This document shows, piece after piece, positions 10,138 to 23,300 of a stretch of 57,644 nucleotides of DNA (its first letter is position 1; each line of letters begins with the position of its first letter). The position numbers were made by a program, and so were the translations under genes. The stretch spans positions 209,051 through 266,694 of the forward strand of contig WELA01010798.1 in assembly GCA_009602735.1 (NCBI GenBank). The letters run 5' to 3'. Below the pieces are notes generated by a model. It was not told where the DNA came from and searched no databases. It was given only the letters and a program-made list of their open reading frames with translations. The DNA is from Mesotaenium endlicherianum. Lineage: Eukaryota; Streptophyta; Zygnematophyceae; Zygnematales; Mesotaeniaceae.

Positions 10138-12688
10138 TGGGGATTCAATGTTTTGAAGAATATGAGGGGTCCTATTACCAAGGAGAGCACACATAATACT
10201 AAGCAGCAGTTGTATCTCTGAGAACAGACTGATGGCAGTGTTCCCAACACTATCCTTGTTCCCGAGGCAGTGGTTAGGATTCCTGAGTGTTTTGTTCTAA
10301 GCTGGTAAATCTAGGGCATGCACTCGAGGCATCTGTTCATTGTGTACTCATAAAATGGGTGTTGATTTTTCAAGTGTATGTATCTCGTTGACAGTTAAGT
10401 TCCAAGCTGCAAGGACCCTGGGCTTGCATACAGTTCGGTGGCACATCTAATCTGGTTTCTGGCAGAGTGGTGGCAGGGCTGGGGCACTGTTTGGATTGAA
10501 AGAGGAGGGGCGAGGAAGTGGTTATTGGGCCAAGACTCGTTATTATTAGTTGGTCACTTCATTGGCATGCTTGTTTGCATGCAGGTGCCTCGGCCAAGGG
10601 TGGCAGCCTCGGAGCACATGGGCGACGCGAGCAATGATGAAGAGTTCAACTTCATCACCACTTTGAAGGCCGTCAACCATCCTGGAGAAGGTCAAAAAAT
10701 TCGCGAAATGTACGAGAACAAGCACATTGATGCCACGCACACGGATAGCCGCAAGGTGCTTGTTTGGAACACCCGGACTCAGGTGGCGGTGCGCTTAACC
10801 TCTGGCTGGGGTGTATCCTTTCCTTTGGTGGGTGGTTAAGATGAGGGGCCTTGATGTCTTTGTATGGCTGCGTGTGTGTGTGTGCATGTGTGTGGCAACC
10901 GGATCGGAGGTGGGAGGATGGGTCATCCAGGTCCGACCTGGTAGGTGGTGGTACGCTCCTCCTTCCTTTCCTTGTCTACCTACCACGCTGTGCTTGCGCT
11001 CATGCATGCATGCGTGCATGCATGCAGCAGGGGAGAGATTGAGGAGGGAGGGAGGGAGGGAGGAGTAAAAGGGGGACGAATGCGAATGGGGAGGTTTGAG
11101 TGCTGCATGCAGGTGCGGACAGGGCACACAGAGAATGCGGCGTTTGCGCTGGCAACCTCGACCGCCGGCCACCAGGTGTTGAGCGACGGCCGCGACCATC
11201 TGGTGGTGCTTTGCTTGGCTGACCAAGCCACCTCCCTCCTCCAGGTTTGTCTGCCTTTCAATGGCTGGCTTGGCGTAGACATGTCTCGTCTCAGCATTGT
11301 GAATTTGCACCAGCTGTGATTAAGTTCTGGCAATTGTTTGGTTGCAACGGGAGAAAATAGTGGACGGTGGCAGCAGCAGTAGCACAGTGCAGGCGAGGGG
11401 TTTGTACAAAGGGCACACGGCCACAGTGGAGACAGTGGAGAACGTGCAATACTGCCCCGTCAGTGCCCCCGAATTTTGTAGCATGGCAGACGATGCCTGC
11501 CTCATGCTTTGGGACACCCACGGCGGCCCCACGCCCGTCGCTACAGTATGTGCTCACGGAGAGAGAAAGAGAGAGATGGAAAGAGGGAACTCAGGTAGTG
11601 GCTAGAGTCACTGCTGACCAGGGAGGGTCGGAAACGAGGATGGCATGGCAGGTGGAAAGAGCGCACGGGCCACAGCAGGACGTGCAATGCATAGACTGGG
11701 GTGCCCTGGCACCCCATCTCCTCCTCTCGGGCGCCGCCAACGGCACCGTCAACCTTCTTAACCGCCGTCGCATGTCCTCCAAGAGGCCCTGCACGCTTAT
11801 GCACTCGTTCTCCCTGCACATGGCTTCTATTGTGTGCGTCCAAGTGCCCTCCCGCTCAGCTCCCCGCCCCATCCACCATCCAACCCCCATCTTTTGCTTG
11901 CTCCTCCCCTTCAGTGTGTTCTTCGCGATACTACCCAGGGTCTCTTTCCCCTTTTTACCAACGGAGTTGAGGTCAGGCTTATAGGTTTTGTTGTGCGGTG
12001 CTCGTGAGGAAGTTGTAGCTTCCTCTCGGGACAGACTTACTTCCTGCAGCAGTAGCCTAGCCATTCCTCGGGGAAATCCGCCCTCCTCCCCCCACCCCCC
12101 TTTTCTCTCTCTCTCTCTCTCTCTCCCTAGACTCGCAAGTAGAGGATCATCTGATGGCAATTCTCGTCCTCCTTGTCCTACTGCTGGGGCTGCTGCTGCT
12201 CCTGCTCAGTGGTGCCCACGTCAAGCGGGGATGTTTGCCAGCTGTGGGATGACAGCATCCTCAGCGTGTGAAATGTCAACCATGTGACCACCACCACGTC
12301 TGCCACTAATCAATTTGCAAGGGCAGGTGCCGAAAGTGCTGCTGGTCTTCTACTTCAGCATGTTGGCCAGAGGTCAGCCATCCTCTACACCATCCTGCTT
12401 GCTGCTACTTGACTCTTTTTTGCAAAAGGGTCAAATCTCATGTTGCTCCCTCCTTCCCTCCACCCTCTACAAGGCCTCCTTCTCCCTGCGCTTGTCTGTG
12501 GGGTATCTCTTCTGTATGGTAAGGCAGATGCATGGGCGCTCGTGAGCCCCTGTATGGAGACCAAGAGGAACGACGGTGGTTCGGTGCAGCTTTGGAGAAT
12601 GTTGCCCCTTACGTACCTGCCGCAAAACAACGCCCAAGCTCAGACAACATTGTGGCTCAAGGCTCTGGAGGAAAAGCCACATCACTAA
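10138..12688 (+). pseudogene. MSI4: MSI4/FVE-like WD40 (RbAp48 family) gene, decayed
   Basis: RbAp46/48-type WD40 proteins are histone chaperone subunits of PRC2, HDAC and CAF-1 complexes; MSI4/FVE is the plant branch that fits best. Successive pieces match it in order. About 10138-10275 gives QQLYL then EQTDGSVPNT. 10585-10782 gives VPRPRVAASEHM and HTDSRKVLVWN. 11113-11244 gives TGHTENAAFALA. 11393-11545 gives LYKGHTATVE and APEFCSMADDACLMLWD. 11652-11843 gives VERAHGPQQDVQCIDW. 12210-12372 gives WCPRQAGMFASCG and AAGLLLQHVGQR. 12528-12688 gives GGSVQLWRM and the terminus. Most junctions have AG/GT. Damage: TGA at 10219-10221 where Ser is expected, a -1 shift near 12247, and TGA at 12269-12271 replacing a conserved Trp. 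The extreme N-terminus was not found. It is probably a pseudogene; assembly error is the alternative. Confidence 0.78.
12104..12127 (+). repeat. Pyrimidine/CT microsatellite in intron of the WD40 relic
   Basis: A run of TTTTCTCTCT... followed by repeated CT, in the intron before the 12210 exon. Confidence 0.9.
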
Positions 12689-15026
12689 AACACAACCCTA
12701 AGTGAACCTTACCGCCATTGGAGCAAGTCACGAATCATTTGCTTATGTATTCCAGCAACTCGTCTGAAGCAAACCCTCGTGCGCATATCTGAGCAAGAAA
12801 ATATGGAGGCAAAGGTTCCAATTTGCGCAGCAAATCTTGTCTTATGTCTTCACCAGCAGTGAAGTTTTGCGCTCGTGAATTCCATCTTTTGATGTCTAAC
12901 GCGCATAATTTTGTTCTTGGACCTGTATTACAGAAGTCCAAAAACAGCCGACGTGATCTTGGGCGCAAACGATGCATACATTAGAGATTGCCGGAGAAAC
13001 TGACATGTTTACCTTATGACCTACTATGAGGAGTACGTCACAAGCACAACCACAACGAGTGCAACTCAAAATGCTTCGATAAGAGGCCCTTACAGTCACT
13101 ATGAAATCGTGTACCCCAACGTCTGCTTATGATCAACACAGATCGACAGTCTGCAATCATAGTCTTATTTTTTTCAATATTATTGATACTTTTGGATTAA
13201 GCTTGTGAGGAAACTTATGTGATCTTGTTGTTACTTGAGATGACTCGCATTAGAGACGTACTGCTATGGGCTGCCATAATTTTCTTTGAGCATAGTTGGA
13301 ATCGTCTTCAAATCAACTTCAAAACTAAACCCTAAGCATTCTCATAAAAGGCACACGTCTTGCACACGTCTTCGCTTGTGCTCACCAATTCGAACAACGT
13401 CCATCACTTTCTGCATCTTGCGAAGATTGCAGTTGTCTTTGCAGCATTTCAGCAGTGTGCAAGCGGGTATAAGGAAAATGGTGAATAAGTGGATCAGAAG
13501 GTTAGGTGAGAAAATCCAAATTGTAGAGAGCAGCAAACAACTACCGGCACATTCTGCCTTGACTATATTTGGCCTGTGAGTACAATAGTGATGTATATAT
13601 CATACTGAGTGGCACTGGCACACGACCTCGCCAAGCTCTCTCCCTATGCCTGTTCTGCCTCAAACCATTCCATTACAAAAAATGGAAGTGCGGGATTTTC
13701 CAATTTGGAGCCAGCTCTCAAAGGTTTACATGGTAGCCCCTTCCTGTGGATTCTGTTCTGAAATTATTGGACAATAAAATGAATCTCTGTGGGGGGCTAT
13801 TTCGTCTTGAACGCCTCATAATATTAAGAAATGAGATTGCAGGGTTTTCCTACTGCTAGGCCCTGTCAGTGAACTCGTGTAAGGTTGGAGACGAAGAACT
13901 AGGGTGTTCAGTTGTTACTCTCTAAGAAGGTTTTGTTTCCAAGGGGAGAGTCTTGGCTTCTTTCGGTAAGGTTTAGAAGAGATACCAATTTGCTAGAAAT
14001 TGATCCCAAAGATCAAAGACTGGAGGGGAGGGCCAAAACTTTTTAAAACTTCAAAACCTTTGGCCCAGTGATGGTAACGCTTTACCACGGTTGGACATGT
14101 AGAATCCTTTAATTTAGATTTACCTGCAACTAGCAGTCAGCAATACTGAGCATTAAGTAGAAAGAACTACATTGCGTCTGTCATAACTCTAGCTGCTCCA
14201 ACATGGTCGCTGAATTTTTACACATGTTCACTCAATTTTTTTGCTTAGAAATAGACAATCTAAACACATTAGTTTGGAAAAAGTTTGCAGGATTATTCAC
14301 TTGGCGACAATCGCAGTACAAAGGTATACAGTGAGAAAGCAGAAATAGGAATCAGGACGAAACCGTGGCGTTTTTGTCAAAATCGGCAGAATTTGTATGT
14401 TTCTGTCCTTTGCACAAAACGACGGTGATTCTGGTCTCTAGGCGTCGATTGATGATAAAATTGTGTTTTTACCTTTGGAGAAAAGAACGCTCTTGTCAGA
14501 GCGCCCAACCCGCGACCTCTTTAAGACGCCCGCTGAGTGCCAGAGGAGGTCACGGCCGACTATGGCTGCTCACTTGTGTCAGGCTGAGTTCATATTGACG
14601 AAAAGTGACGCCATGTCGCGCCTCCACTTTATGACGCGCCGGCCCTGTCGAAGCCTGTGGCACGTGATTATGGAGTTTCAAGACTACCTTGCCTGGCCTC
14701 TGGCACGTGATTATTGAATCTCAAGACTTTCTTGCCTGGCCCCGCTTGGACCCCATCCGAGTTCGGCTCACAGGTGCAGCACTTGACAGCATCACATGAT
14801 GAATGCGCGCGTATTTGACATGCATTGCAGTACTACGCAGTGTTGTGTCTCGGAAACCCTCGTGTAATTGTTTGCAGGATGCAGTATGGACCAATGCGAA
14901 CCAATACGAACCTAGATATCTGTTGGAGAGGGCGTGAGAAACCTAGTCGTGAGTCGTGACTCGTTTAGTTTGGAGGACCAGTGGGGTAAGGTTATAGGCA
15001 AAATTGGGCAAAATGAGAGGATTGGA
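12689..15026 (+). other. Intergenic, no gene recognised
   Basis: Only short frames on either strand. The minus-strand frame at 12735-12977 (80 codons) has no family signature. AT-rich patches around 13150 and 14200. I see no RNA gene or transposon ends. Confidence 0.5.
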
Positions 15027-15143
15027 CGAAGGTGGACGGAGGTTGTGTACTCTTGTAGCCTGTGAACACCCAACTTTAAACTAGTAGCTGGAAGCTTAAA
15101 CCAACCACGTGGAACGTATATGTATGACGTTGCTGCATTCATA
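15027..15143 (+). repeat. Direct repeat, copy 1 (~117 bp)
   Basis: It shares with 16171-16303, in the same orientation, the blocks GTGGACGGAGG, TAGCCTGTGAACACCCA, ACTAGTAGCTGGAAGCTTAA and TATGTATGACGTT. The two copies lie about 1.15 kb apart. Confidence 0.85.
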
Positions 15144-15498
15144 GGAGCTTCGAGAAATTGTAGTCAGCCTCGAACTCCGAGATTCTGTCGTCCAAATCAA
15201 GCCTGTCGCTAAAGCAGAAGAGAGAGGCCTTCTCTACCCTTATATCCTGGTCTCTTGCCATGGGATAAAAGGGGTCGAATGAGTCCACTAGAGAGGTGGC
15301 TCGTGGCAGACTGCAGGCTGAGGGGGCATCGGGTGCTCATCCTCAGGTGGATTTGTGATAGTGCTGAGATCTAAATCTGAGTCATCTCCACTAATTCCTT
15401 CATAGTAAGGCTTATAAGAGCGCCTACTATGGGTAGACATACGCTGCAGATTCTAATTGCTTGCAGGCAAAGTGAGATCTTTTAAGCAGTAGAAAGTG

Positions 15499-15897
15499 TG
15501 TATCAGTATATGACTCAGCCGAGAGCAGCAAGCTGAAGTTCACTATTGGTCTGCTTGCTGACACATTCTTTGTCAACCAGCAGCTGACTGCCGTACTCAG
15601 TGAACTGCCTAGTTATGCATCTAAGAGTGATATGCTAGATGAGTGGCCACATGACACCCTTGGGGTGGATGGTGATTTGGAATGATGGGATATGGCTGTG
15701 GATTTGGTTAGCCGAGGTCCTACCAACGTGGGTCACTCCCGGGTGGGCGGTGCCATCGCATTTGCCGTTGAACAGTAAACTCATTCCATGTACTTAGGTT
15801 AGGTCATGCTCTCGAGTTCGGCATTCGAAAACGATGCGACCTCTCTTGTACCACTGACTGAGAGAGATCTGAATCCAAGGCGAGAAGCCATTTATAC
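15499..15897 (+). repeat. Family A LTR fragment (both ends missing)
   Basis: This is homologous to the middle of the right-edge LTR, from GACTCAGCCGAGAGCAGCA to GAATCCAAGGCGAGAAGCC. It lies between the two copies of the 15.0/16.2 kb direct repeat. Confidence 0.85.
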
Positions 15898-16170
15898 GAA
15901 CTTCTTGCTTGGCCGCGCCTCTTTGTTTCGTGATGGCTGATTTGTTTAGAGATTTCGTTCGCTGTCGTGGACGTTGCGGTCTGTCGTCGTCGCCGACTTG
16001 CGGTCGTCATTTTTGCTGCTAAAAATTTGTCGTTCGCGTCCGTGTGGTCACGATGACGCTCGCATTTCGGAGTTTGTCGTTGTCGTTCGGGGGGCGTTCG
16101 TGAGGGGAACTTGTCGGCCCCCTCACAAACATTCCACCACGATCGAGAACGAGAACGACAACGACAACGA

Positions 16171-16303
16171 AGAGGAGTGGACGGAGGTGTACGGAGGTTG
16201 TGTACTGCTGTAGCCTGTGAACACCCAGCTTTAAACTCAGTTTAAACTAGTAGCTGGAAGCTTAAACCACGTGGACCGGATATGTATGACGTTTCTGCAT
16301 TCT
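16171..16303 (+). repeat. Direct repeat, copy 2 (~133 bp)
   Basis: Second copy of the 15027-15143 segment, with a short internal duplication (TTTAAACTCAGTTTAAACT) and a second partial copy of the GGACGGAGG block. Confidence 0.85.
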
Positions 16304-18559
16304 TCCAGTCAGCTTTGCCGAAGTATTCCTCAACTCCGCGCACACTCCTGCACACTCCGCCTGCTACTGCTTCCGCCTTCGGCGTGGCACGTGGTCGCAG
16401 GCAGGCTCCACCAATAAAAAAACCCGGGGTTCGGTACTGTCTACTTTGCCAGCTCAGCAAGTACGATGCTTGGCGTAAATTGGGTTCGATCGGGCAAAAT
16501 CAGGTCATCCGACCTCAGCCGTGCTGTATTTCTTCTGGACTTCATCAGCACCAATTGCACACGCAGCTTAACATTGGATGGTAATTCTGCCTTCTTCATT
16601 CGCTTGTCAAGCAAGTTCGCAAGCCCTCTGAGAGTACTTTCGTCCAGAAGTAGAGACAACTTCGCATCACTTTGTTTGAAGCCGGTTAACGTCGCACTAG
16701 TGCCGCTTAGTCTGTACATTCAGCCATGTTTTAGCGTGGAGAAACCTTAAACCGTCATAAGTCTATATTTGGTGTACATATCTTATTTTCACCATTGTCT
16801 TCCTCATGGGAGCTCTGACTGTAACAACTCTGGCCCTTGGTCCTTCTGTTATCAACAGGAACATGACTGCTCAAACGGCTTGTCCAGGGGAGCTGTATAG
16901 TTGCTACCCAAGGGTCAATGTATGCAAGCTTGCAACCCTCATTGTTAGCAGAAAGAAGTCGCACAGGTCTGCTTGTACAAACCGAAAGTGCGGCATTGGC
17001 AGCCATGACAACGTTGTTGGCGAACTCGAATATGAGCTGGAGACTGCATCTTATCGCCTGCCTACAAGCCCTTTCTTAGATGCTGCTAAAGTATGGTTAT
17101 GCTATACACGCATACTGTTACGTTCTGTGTGCAAGCGTACATTATATGTGTGTGAGCATTTTCGGGATTTTTTGTGCACTAGTTTGGAGATGGAATGCTT
17201 GTGGAAGATGATTGGTATATTGCCCTGGAGTCGTGGCCACTGCGTAAGCTTTGAGTGATATGACCGAAACCTCCAGGGCAATCCTAGTGCATCTGCGAGA
17301 CGCATTTTTATTATTGGCTGTACACTGTTATAGCTTCTGTATGGTCCTGTAACATCTCCTCTTGAGTTTATTCTGTGTGCTACACAGGCCAAGAAGCACA
17401 TGCCAAGAAGGGACTTGAATGTTCTGACTCAAGTTGTCTGCGTATGCTGAAGAAATTGCGAATCCAACATGAATGTGCAGCCTAACAGTCCTCGGGGTCC
17501 GCGGAGTGGGGGGCGTTATATAGGAGCTGCATCCAAACGGCACCGCAGGCAAAGTTTTCAGCCTTTGACACAAGTAAGCATGCCAATGCTTGTTGCAGAT
17601 AGCGTAAGCTGACACTCTATACATCTTGATGTTCAAAAGTGTCTCACTATTGAAGAATGCCCGATCTGCGTGCTAGTGGAAGAGTGGAAGTGTGAATGAG
17701 GGTAGCCGAGATCATGTTCACCATTGTGATTTGAGATTTTGCTGGTACCCAGATGCCGGTTGAGCAAGGAGCAGAGGGCCATCCCCCGGGCTATGGCAAT
17801 CATGTAAGAGAGCAAGTTGTCGCCGCAGAAGTATCTGGTATTCCGAAGGATGTTGTGCAGCGGGTCAACCAAGAGGAGGTTAAATATTCTTGGCAGGAAA
17901 ATTTCAAAGGCCAAATGTTCTGGCTTCTGCGCACCTTGGGCACAGTCATAGATTGATCTTGGGATGGTCTCATTCAACATCTGGCGCTCCCAGAGTCCGT
18001 TATCGCAGGGTCCCAATGGTGTCGTGTAATGTATATATGGATGGAGAAACTTTTTACGTGTTTATTTGATTGGTTAGTGTACTCTCGAGGGGTTCTCTTT
18101 GTCGGCTACGAGGCATGTTGCCATATAGGTTGTGTACCATAATATAGCTTGTTTCCAGCACTCTTATGTACAGAAAATAGGTATGCACAGTAAATATTCC
18201 TTGAAGCCAGGAATACCTTGGCATATATGCATTACTAGTACATACCGTAGTGCACAACTTAGGACCACTTGACAGGTGGGTCGTTTCCAGTCATGTATAT
18301 ACAGCTCTTCTTCAAATGTTTCTATAACCTCTTGATACTGATGATGTCGATAGCCACATTAACATTTTATGTTCTAGCTTTGCACTTTTTGCGGATAGGT
18401 GGAAGTTGCTGAGGATGTAGCTTTCTGTATCCCTTTGGCACATATGCCCCAACAACTAATATTTATCAAATTTTGCAGTGAGAGTACCTGAACCAAAATT
18501 CCCATTCGTCAAAAGCAGACTTGAATGAAGCTGCACCGACTGTATAAGGCTGCAACAAC
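16304..18559 (-). other. Gene-poor stretch with unassigned short open frames
   Basis: The minus strand has three frames longer than chance would easily suggest. 17006-16755 is 83 codons beginning MAANAALSVC. 16719-16441 is 92 codons, Lys/Arg/Leu-rich, ending VLAELAK. 18016-17633 is 127 codons. The first two could be exons of one small protein, but I found no donor/acceptor pair giving a clean phase. None carries a motif I know. They lie downstream of Enhancer of zeste on the same strand. Treat as unsupported until RNA evidence appears. Confidence 0.25.
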
Positions 18560-20356
18560 TCATGCCATCTTATGATTGAAGGCGTGTACATAAGTGCGTC
18601 CAGAGGATGCCTTCTTCCCAGGATCGTCCTTCAGAGCCCAATCTGGCGCACAATCAGGCGCATATCCGTAGTCGTAGAATAGTTCTTCACCAGCTGCTAT
18701 TTTCTTCTTGGAAAAGATTGCTACTCTATGCTCACCGGCCACCAACATCACCTGCTCGTAAGTGGCACAAAGCACAAGAAATCTATAGAGTGAGCGCCTA
18801 CTGGGCTCCTGAGCATTTACCTGAAGGTATGCCTATCAGGCAGTAGTTGCTTGAAGCAACCCTCCTGTCCAGGGCAGGAAGAAGAAGGCAGAAGTACTGT
18901 CATTCATGCTACTTGCCAGGATGTAAAGAATACGTAATGGTGGCGTGTGCACCTTGGCCTGGCAGTTGGGATTGTGAGCGTGGTTAGCAAACTTGAGCTT
19001 GTTGCCCTTCCTGAACGCATCCAGCACGTTCTGCAACACCCCCAACCACCCACGATGAAGCAAGCTGCATGGCTGGCTGTTATGTCAAGTCAGAGCATGA
19101 TGCCAGGCTGGTGGGCAGGGAAGATGCATGCTGCAGGATCATAGCCATCCGCCAGTACATACCTGATCATTCAGGTTGAAGAGAAACGACGAGTTCACAC
19201 GGTCATAGATCTTGCCCCGCCGGTCGGCCTCCTTGTGGGTGATAACCTCCCCTGTATACTCTCCCAAAAGCTCATCTTTATTCACACCAACCTGTGCACA
19301 CGTGATTAAGAAGTAGCAGAACTGATTTGATAAGGAAAGGAGGGAAGAAACACTGCCTGCTTCTTCTTAATATTGGGCAGGGATAGATAGCAGGTGGCCT
19401 GCAGCGATTACCCAGACATAAGGTAGAAGTGGGCGTGATAACATTTTCATGCAGGAGGAGCTTAGTCATGAGCTTATAAGCAAAAGGAAGTGCATGCACT
19501 GATGGCACCAGATCTGCTGGCGTACTCTCGAAGTCACATGATGAGAGCCGGGACCATGACTGCATGGACAAAGAGTACGAGGAAGTGACCCCATTGATAT
19601 GCGCGCCCCTGCACATTGTCCAGCTGCTTATACTGCATGTGAAGTGGGACAGAGGGCAGTGTGGTGCCTGGGCTAGTAGGGACCAGTAGTTATCACCTTC
19701 ATGAAGGCACCCCAGCCAGTGACTTGAGAGCGGCCCAGGAGCACAGGCTGGTGCTGTCCCAGCAGCAGCTTCATATTGCGACACTCGTAGTTGTCTCCTC
19801 TCCTCAGCGGATGCCCCAGTGTCCCGTCTCCACATCTGACACACACACACACACACACGCCCCCACGCACACACTCATATTTAGTTGCACGTTGGAGGCT
19901 CTCTTCTTTCTCTGGCGCTCTGCTCCAACAACGGAGGAGGGGGAGGGAACACACTGGATCCAGCAGTTGCGGCAGAGGTCGGGGTCGCACTCGCGGCTGG
20001 CAGCATAACAGGGGCACAAATTTGTCTTGCACTGGCTCTTGGCACAGTTGCACCCCCGCAAGCTGTTCTTGCATGCCTTCTTGCTGCACCTGCCAGATGA
20101 TGATGAAGAAGAAGAAGATGAAGAAAGGGCACCCACCACGGTTCCAGAAAGAGGTGTCATGTGCGAACGTGTCAGGCACCAAGCACATTAGAGACGAGTA
20201 GGGCAGCAGAACAGCAGCTCACCCGCAGAACTTCTCGCAGACAGCCCCGCGCAGCACGCACGGGCACGTGGTTCGCCCGCACGCACCCTGGCAGGCGCAC
20301 GGCACATACTGCCGGCACGCCTCCTGCTCCTTGCTGCTGTCCTCCTCTTCCTCCTC

Positions 20357-20392
<36 letters not shown>

Positions 20393-23300
20393 CCTCCTAA
20401 GCCGCTTTGACGCTGCCGCAGGAAACAACCTCCCCATCCCCCGGCGTCCTGACTTGCCTTTCCTTCTCCTCCCATCCCCCCGCTGTTACGACAGGAACAC
20501 ATCAGAACAACCGACCCCTCCCCCTAGTTTTTCCAGGTTTGATTTGGAAATGATTGACTGACTGCAAGCTCTCAGTAAGTAGCTGACGCCTTCCTCCCGC
20601 TGCTCGCCCTTTTTCCTTGGGTCAAACAAGCAGAGAAGAAGTGAGCTTTGCACGTATAATTTGTCCACCTACCACCGCAGGTACACCCGCCTGAATGACG
20701 CAACTTACCGTGGTCGAGCCACCTCCTCCTGCGCGGCTGCCGTTGGCAGCAGCATCAGACGGCAGGCAGCTGCCACCTGCTCCTCCTCCTCCTCCTCCTG
20801 CTCTGATGACAGCCGCCAGCTCCGTGAAGCGATGCGCCACCTCCATGCACGTCTTCTGTCCCTTGAGCAGGTACGTTGCAATTGCACAGCTGCCACCCAT
20901 CATGCATGCAATCTCAGCTAAGGCCCCCTGCCACCAAGAGAAGGAGGCAGAAAGAACTCACTTGCGCAGCAATGCACGCACGTAGCATTTCCCCCTTCCC
21001 ACCATGTGTGTGCAGAGGAGAAGCAGGCATTGACCTGTTGTGCCCAAACATCTGGTGCCCCCTGAAAAATATTTCCGTCTCAAACGGTGTCCATGTGCTG
21101 CCGCCGCCTGCTACTGCTGCTGCTGCTGCTGTCACATCTCTGTACCCCAGTGGTGCCCCGCGTACAATCTCAAATGCCCGGAGGCCAGAGGATGAGGAGG
21201 GGCCCCCATTCCCCTGCCTGCTGCTGCTTCTCTCGTTACCATAGCCAGCCAACTCCAAGTCCTCCTCCTCCTCCTCCTTTAGTTGCCCACCAATGGCGTC
21301 GTCCCTTTTTTGCTTCTTGTTATAATTCACAGGCGTACTTTTGCTTGCCATGAAGCCGGCAGCAGAAGCAGAAGCAGCAGCAGCAGCAACCCTGTCCTCG
21401 TCGACAATGAGTACCACTGCTCTTTTCACCCCACCCTCCTGGAGGCAGCAGCACGTAGAACGTCAGGTTGCACTCCCTCACGCCAGCCTCAGCTCGCATA
21501 CAGCACGCAAAGTATGAATCTGTTATGCATGCTGCCTCCTCCTGCTAGCAGTAGTTAGTCTCAAGCACGGTCTACTCACTGCCATGCTGGTGGTGAGGCC
21601 AAGGCAGACGCACTGGGGGCTGCACGGCACTGCCAACCCCAAGGCGTCACGCCCAGCTGCTGCTGGCAGCCGGGGATCACTCTGCCCCCGCCCCCCCCCC
21701 ACCCCCACCCNNNNNNNNNNNNNNNNNNNNNNNNNNNNNNNNNNNNNNNNNNNNNNNNNNNNNNNNNNNNNNNNNNNNNNNNNNNNNNNNNNNNNNNNNN
21801 NNNNNNNNNNNNNNNNNNNNNNNNNNNNNNNNNNNNNNNNNNNNNNNNNNNNNNNNNNNNNNNNNNNNNNNNNNNNNNNNNNNNNNNNNNNNNNNNNNNN
21901 NNNNNNNNNNNNNNNNNNNNNNNNNNNNNNNNNNNNNNNNNNNNNNNNNNNNNNNNNNNNNNNNNNNNNNNNNNNNNNNNNNNNNNNNNNNNNNNNNNNN
22001 NNNNNNNNNNNNNNNNNNNNNNNNNNNNNNNNNNNNNNNNNNNNNNNNNNNNNNNNNNNNNNNNNNNNNNNCCCCACCCCCACCAGTGACAAAGGACAGT
22101 GAGTGAGCGTGTCTGACGAGTGCAGAAACTGCTCACAGCTGCCCTCCGATAACTTTGACTCTTAGAAAGATTCGCACAGACAACACTAAAAATGTCAGGC
22201 GTCGCGAAAGGGGGGAGGGAGGGAGGGACCAAAAAACTTCAGTGCAAGGGGAAAGGAGAGGGGAGACGAGCACTCACTGGAAGAAAGAGGTCTTGGCCCG
22301 TGCCATGTAGTCGGCAGTCAAATATCTGCACATGAACACCCGCAAGCCCCGCCAATCAGCCCACACACACACGCACACAAACATACATACACTTCCTGCT
22401 GGCAAGAGGCAGGCAGGCAGGCAAGGAGGACAGGCAGCAATAGCAGCAACAACTATGCAGTGAGAGCTCATGCGCGCTACCACAGCAGAAGTGGAGAAGG
22501 CCCACCAAGCAGCGGCGGCAGAAGATATTATCGAACGAGTTCATGGCTGTCTCAAAATCAGCGCCCTCAAGCTTGTCATTGTTGTCGTCGTCGTCGTCGT
22601 CCGCAATCCCTCCTCCGACTGCTGCTGCTGGTGCTGCTGCGTCTTCTCCGCGTGCGACCGGTGCAGCCGCCCCTGGCTCAAGCTCAATCTCAAGCTCAAG
22701 CTCAAGCTCACCCAGAGCTGACTTCTGCCCCATGAGCTCTCTGTGCCGCTCCTGCACGCCGTCCCTCCCTCCCCCCTTCCCTGTCGATAGAGAGCCAGGT
22801 GACACACCTGCTGGACTTGCTTGCTTGGTGGCCCCAGCAGCCAGCAGCAGCGCTGGCCCTTCATGCGGTGGCATGGAGTCAAGGCTTGACCACATGCTCT
22901 GTCGGTACATCAACATCCTGCTTCATGGCCGCCAGGCAAACCCTCTCGCTTTGTTTGTGTAGCATAGGCAGAGGGCATCAAGAAAGGAGAGAGGGGAGGG
23001 GAGGGGAGGGGAGGGGAGGGGAGGGGAGATTACGATGATGGCTGAGGGTGTGGCCTTGAGGCAAGTTGCCAGCTCAGCAAGAATGTCCTCACATGCGCCC
23101 AGCTCTCTCAGAGTGTCCCTAAGATTATTCACATTCCACTCATCCCCCACAAGTCACACAGGCACAGAGAGTGAGACACTTGATAGAGTGCATGAGTGAG
23201 TTCTGCTGGGCGCACAGCAACTGTCTAGCAGGATGAGTAGCCGCCGCGCCACATACATCTAAGCCATGGTGCAGCAGCAGCAGCAGCAGTACCAGATGAG

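Noticed and set aside
10795..12160. Minus-strand ORFs of 100-189 codons opposite the WD40 relic
   Set aside because: They are mirror frames of GC-rich exons and low-complexity introns with no recognisable domain.
10219..12271. Two in-frame TGA codons in the WD40 relic as possible recoding (selenocysteine or stop reassignment)
   Set aside because: One replaces a conserved Trp, there is also a frameshift, and no other gene in the window uses internal TGA. Decay explains all three.
21690..22085. CCCCA repeats as telomere-like sequence
   Set aside because: The unit does not match plant CCCTAAA, and it lies inside a gene intron.
21523..22232. Long ORFs on both strands across the gap
   Set aside because: Most of their length is N, so they are artefacts.
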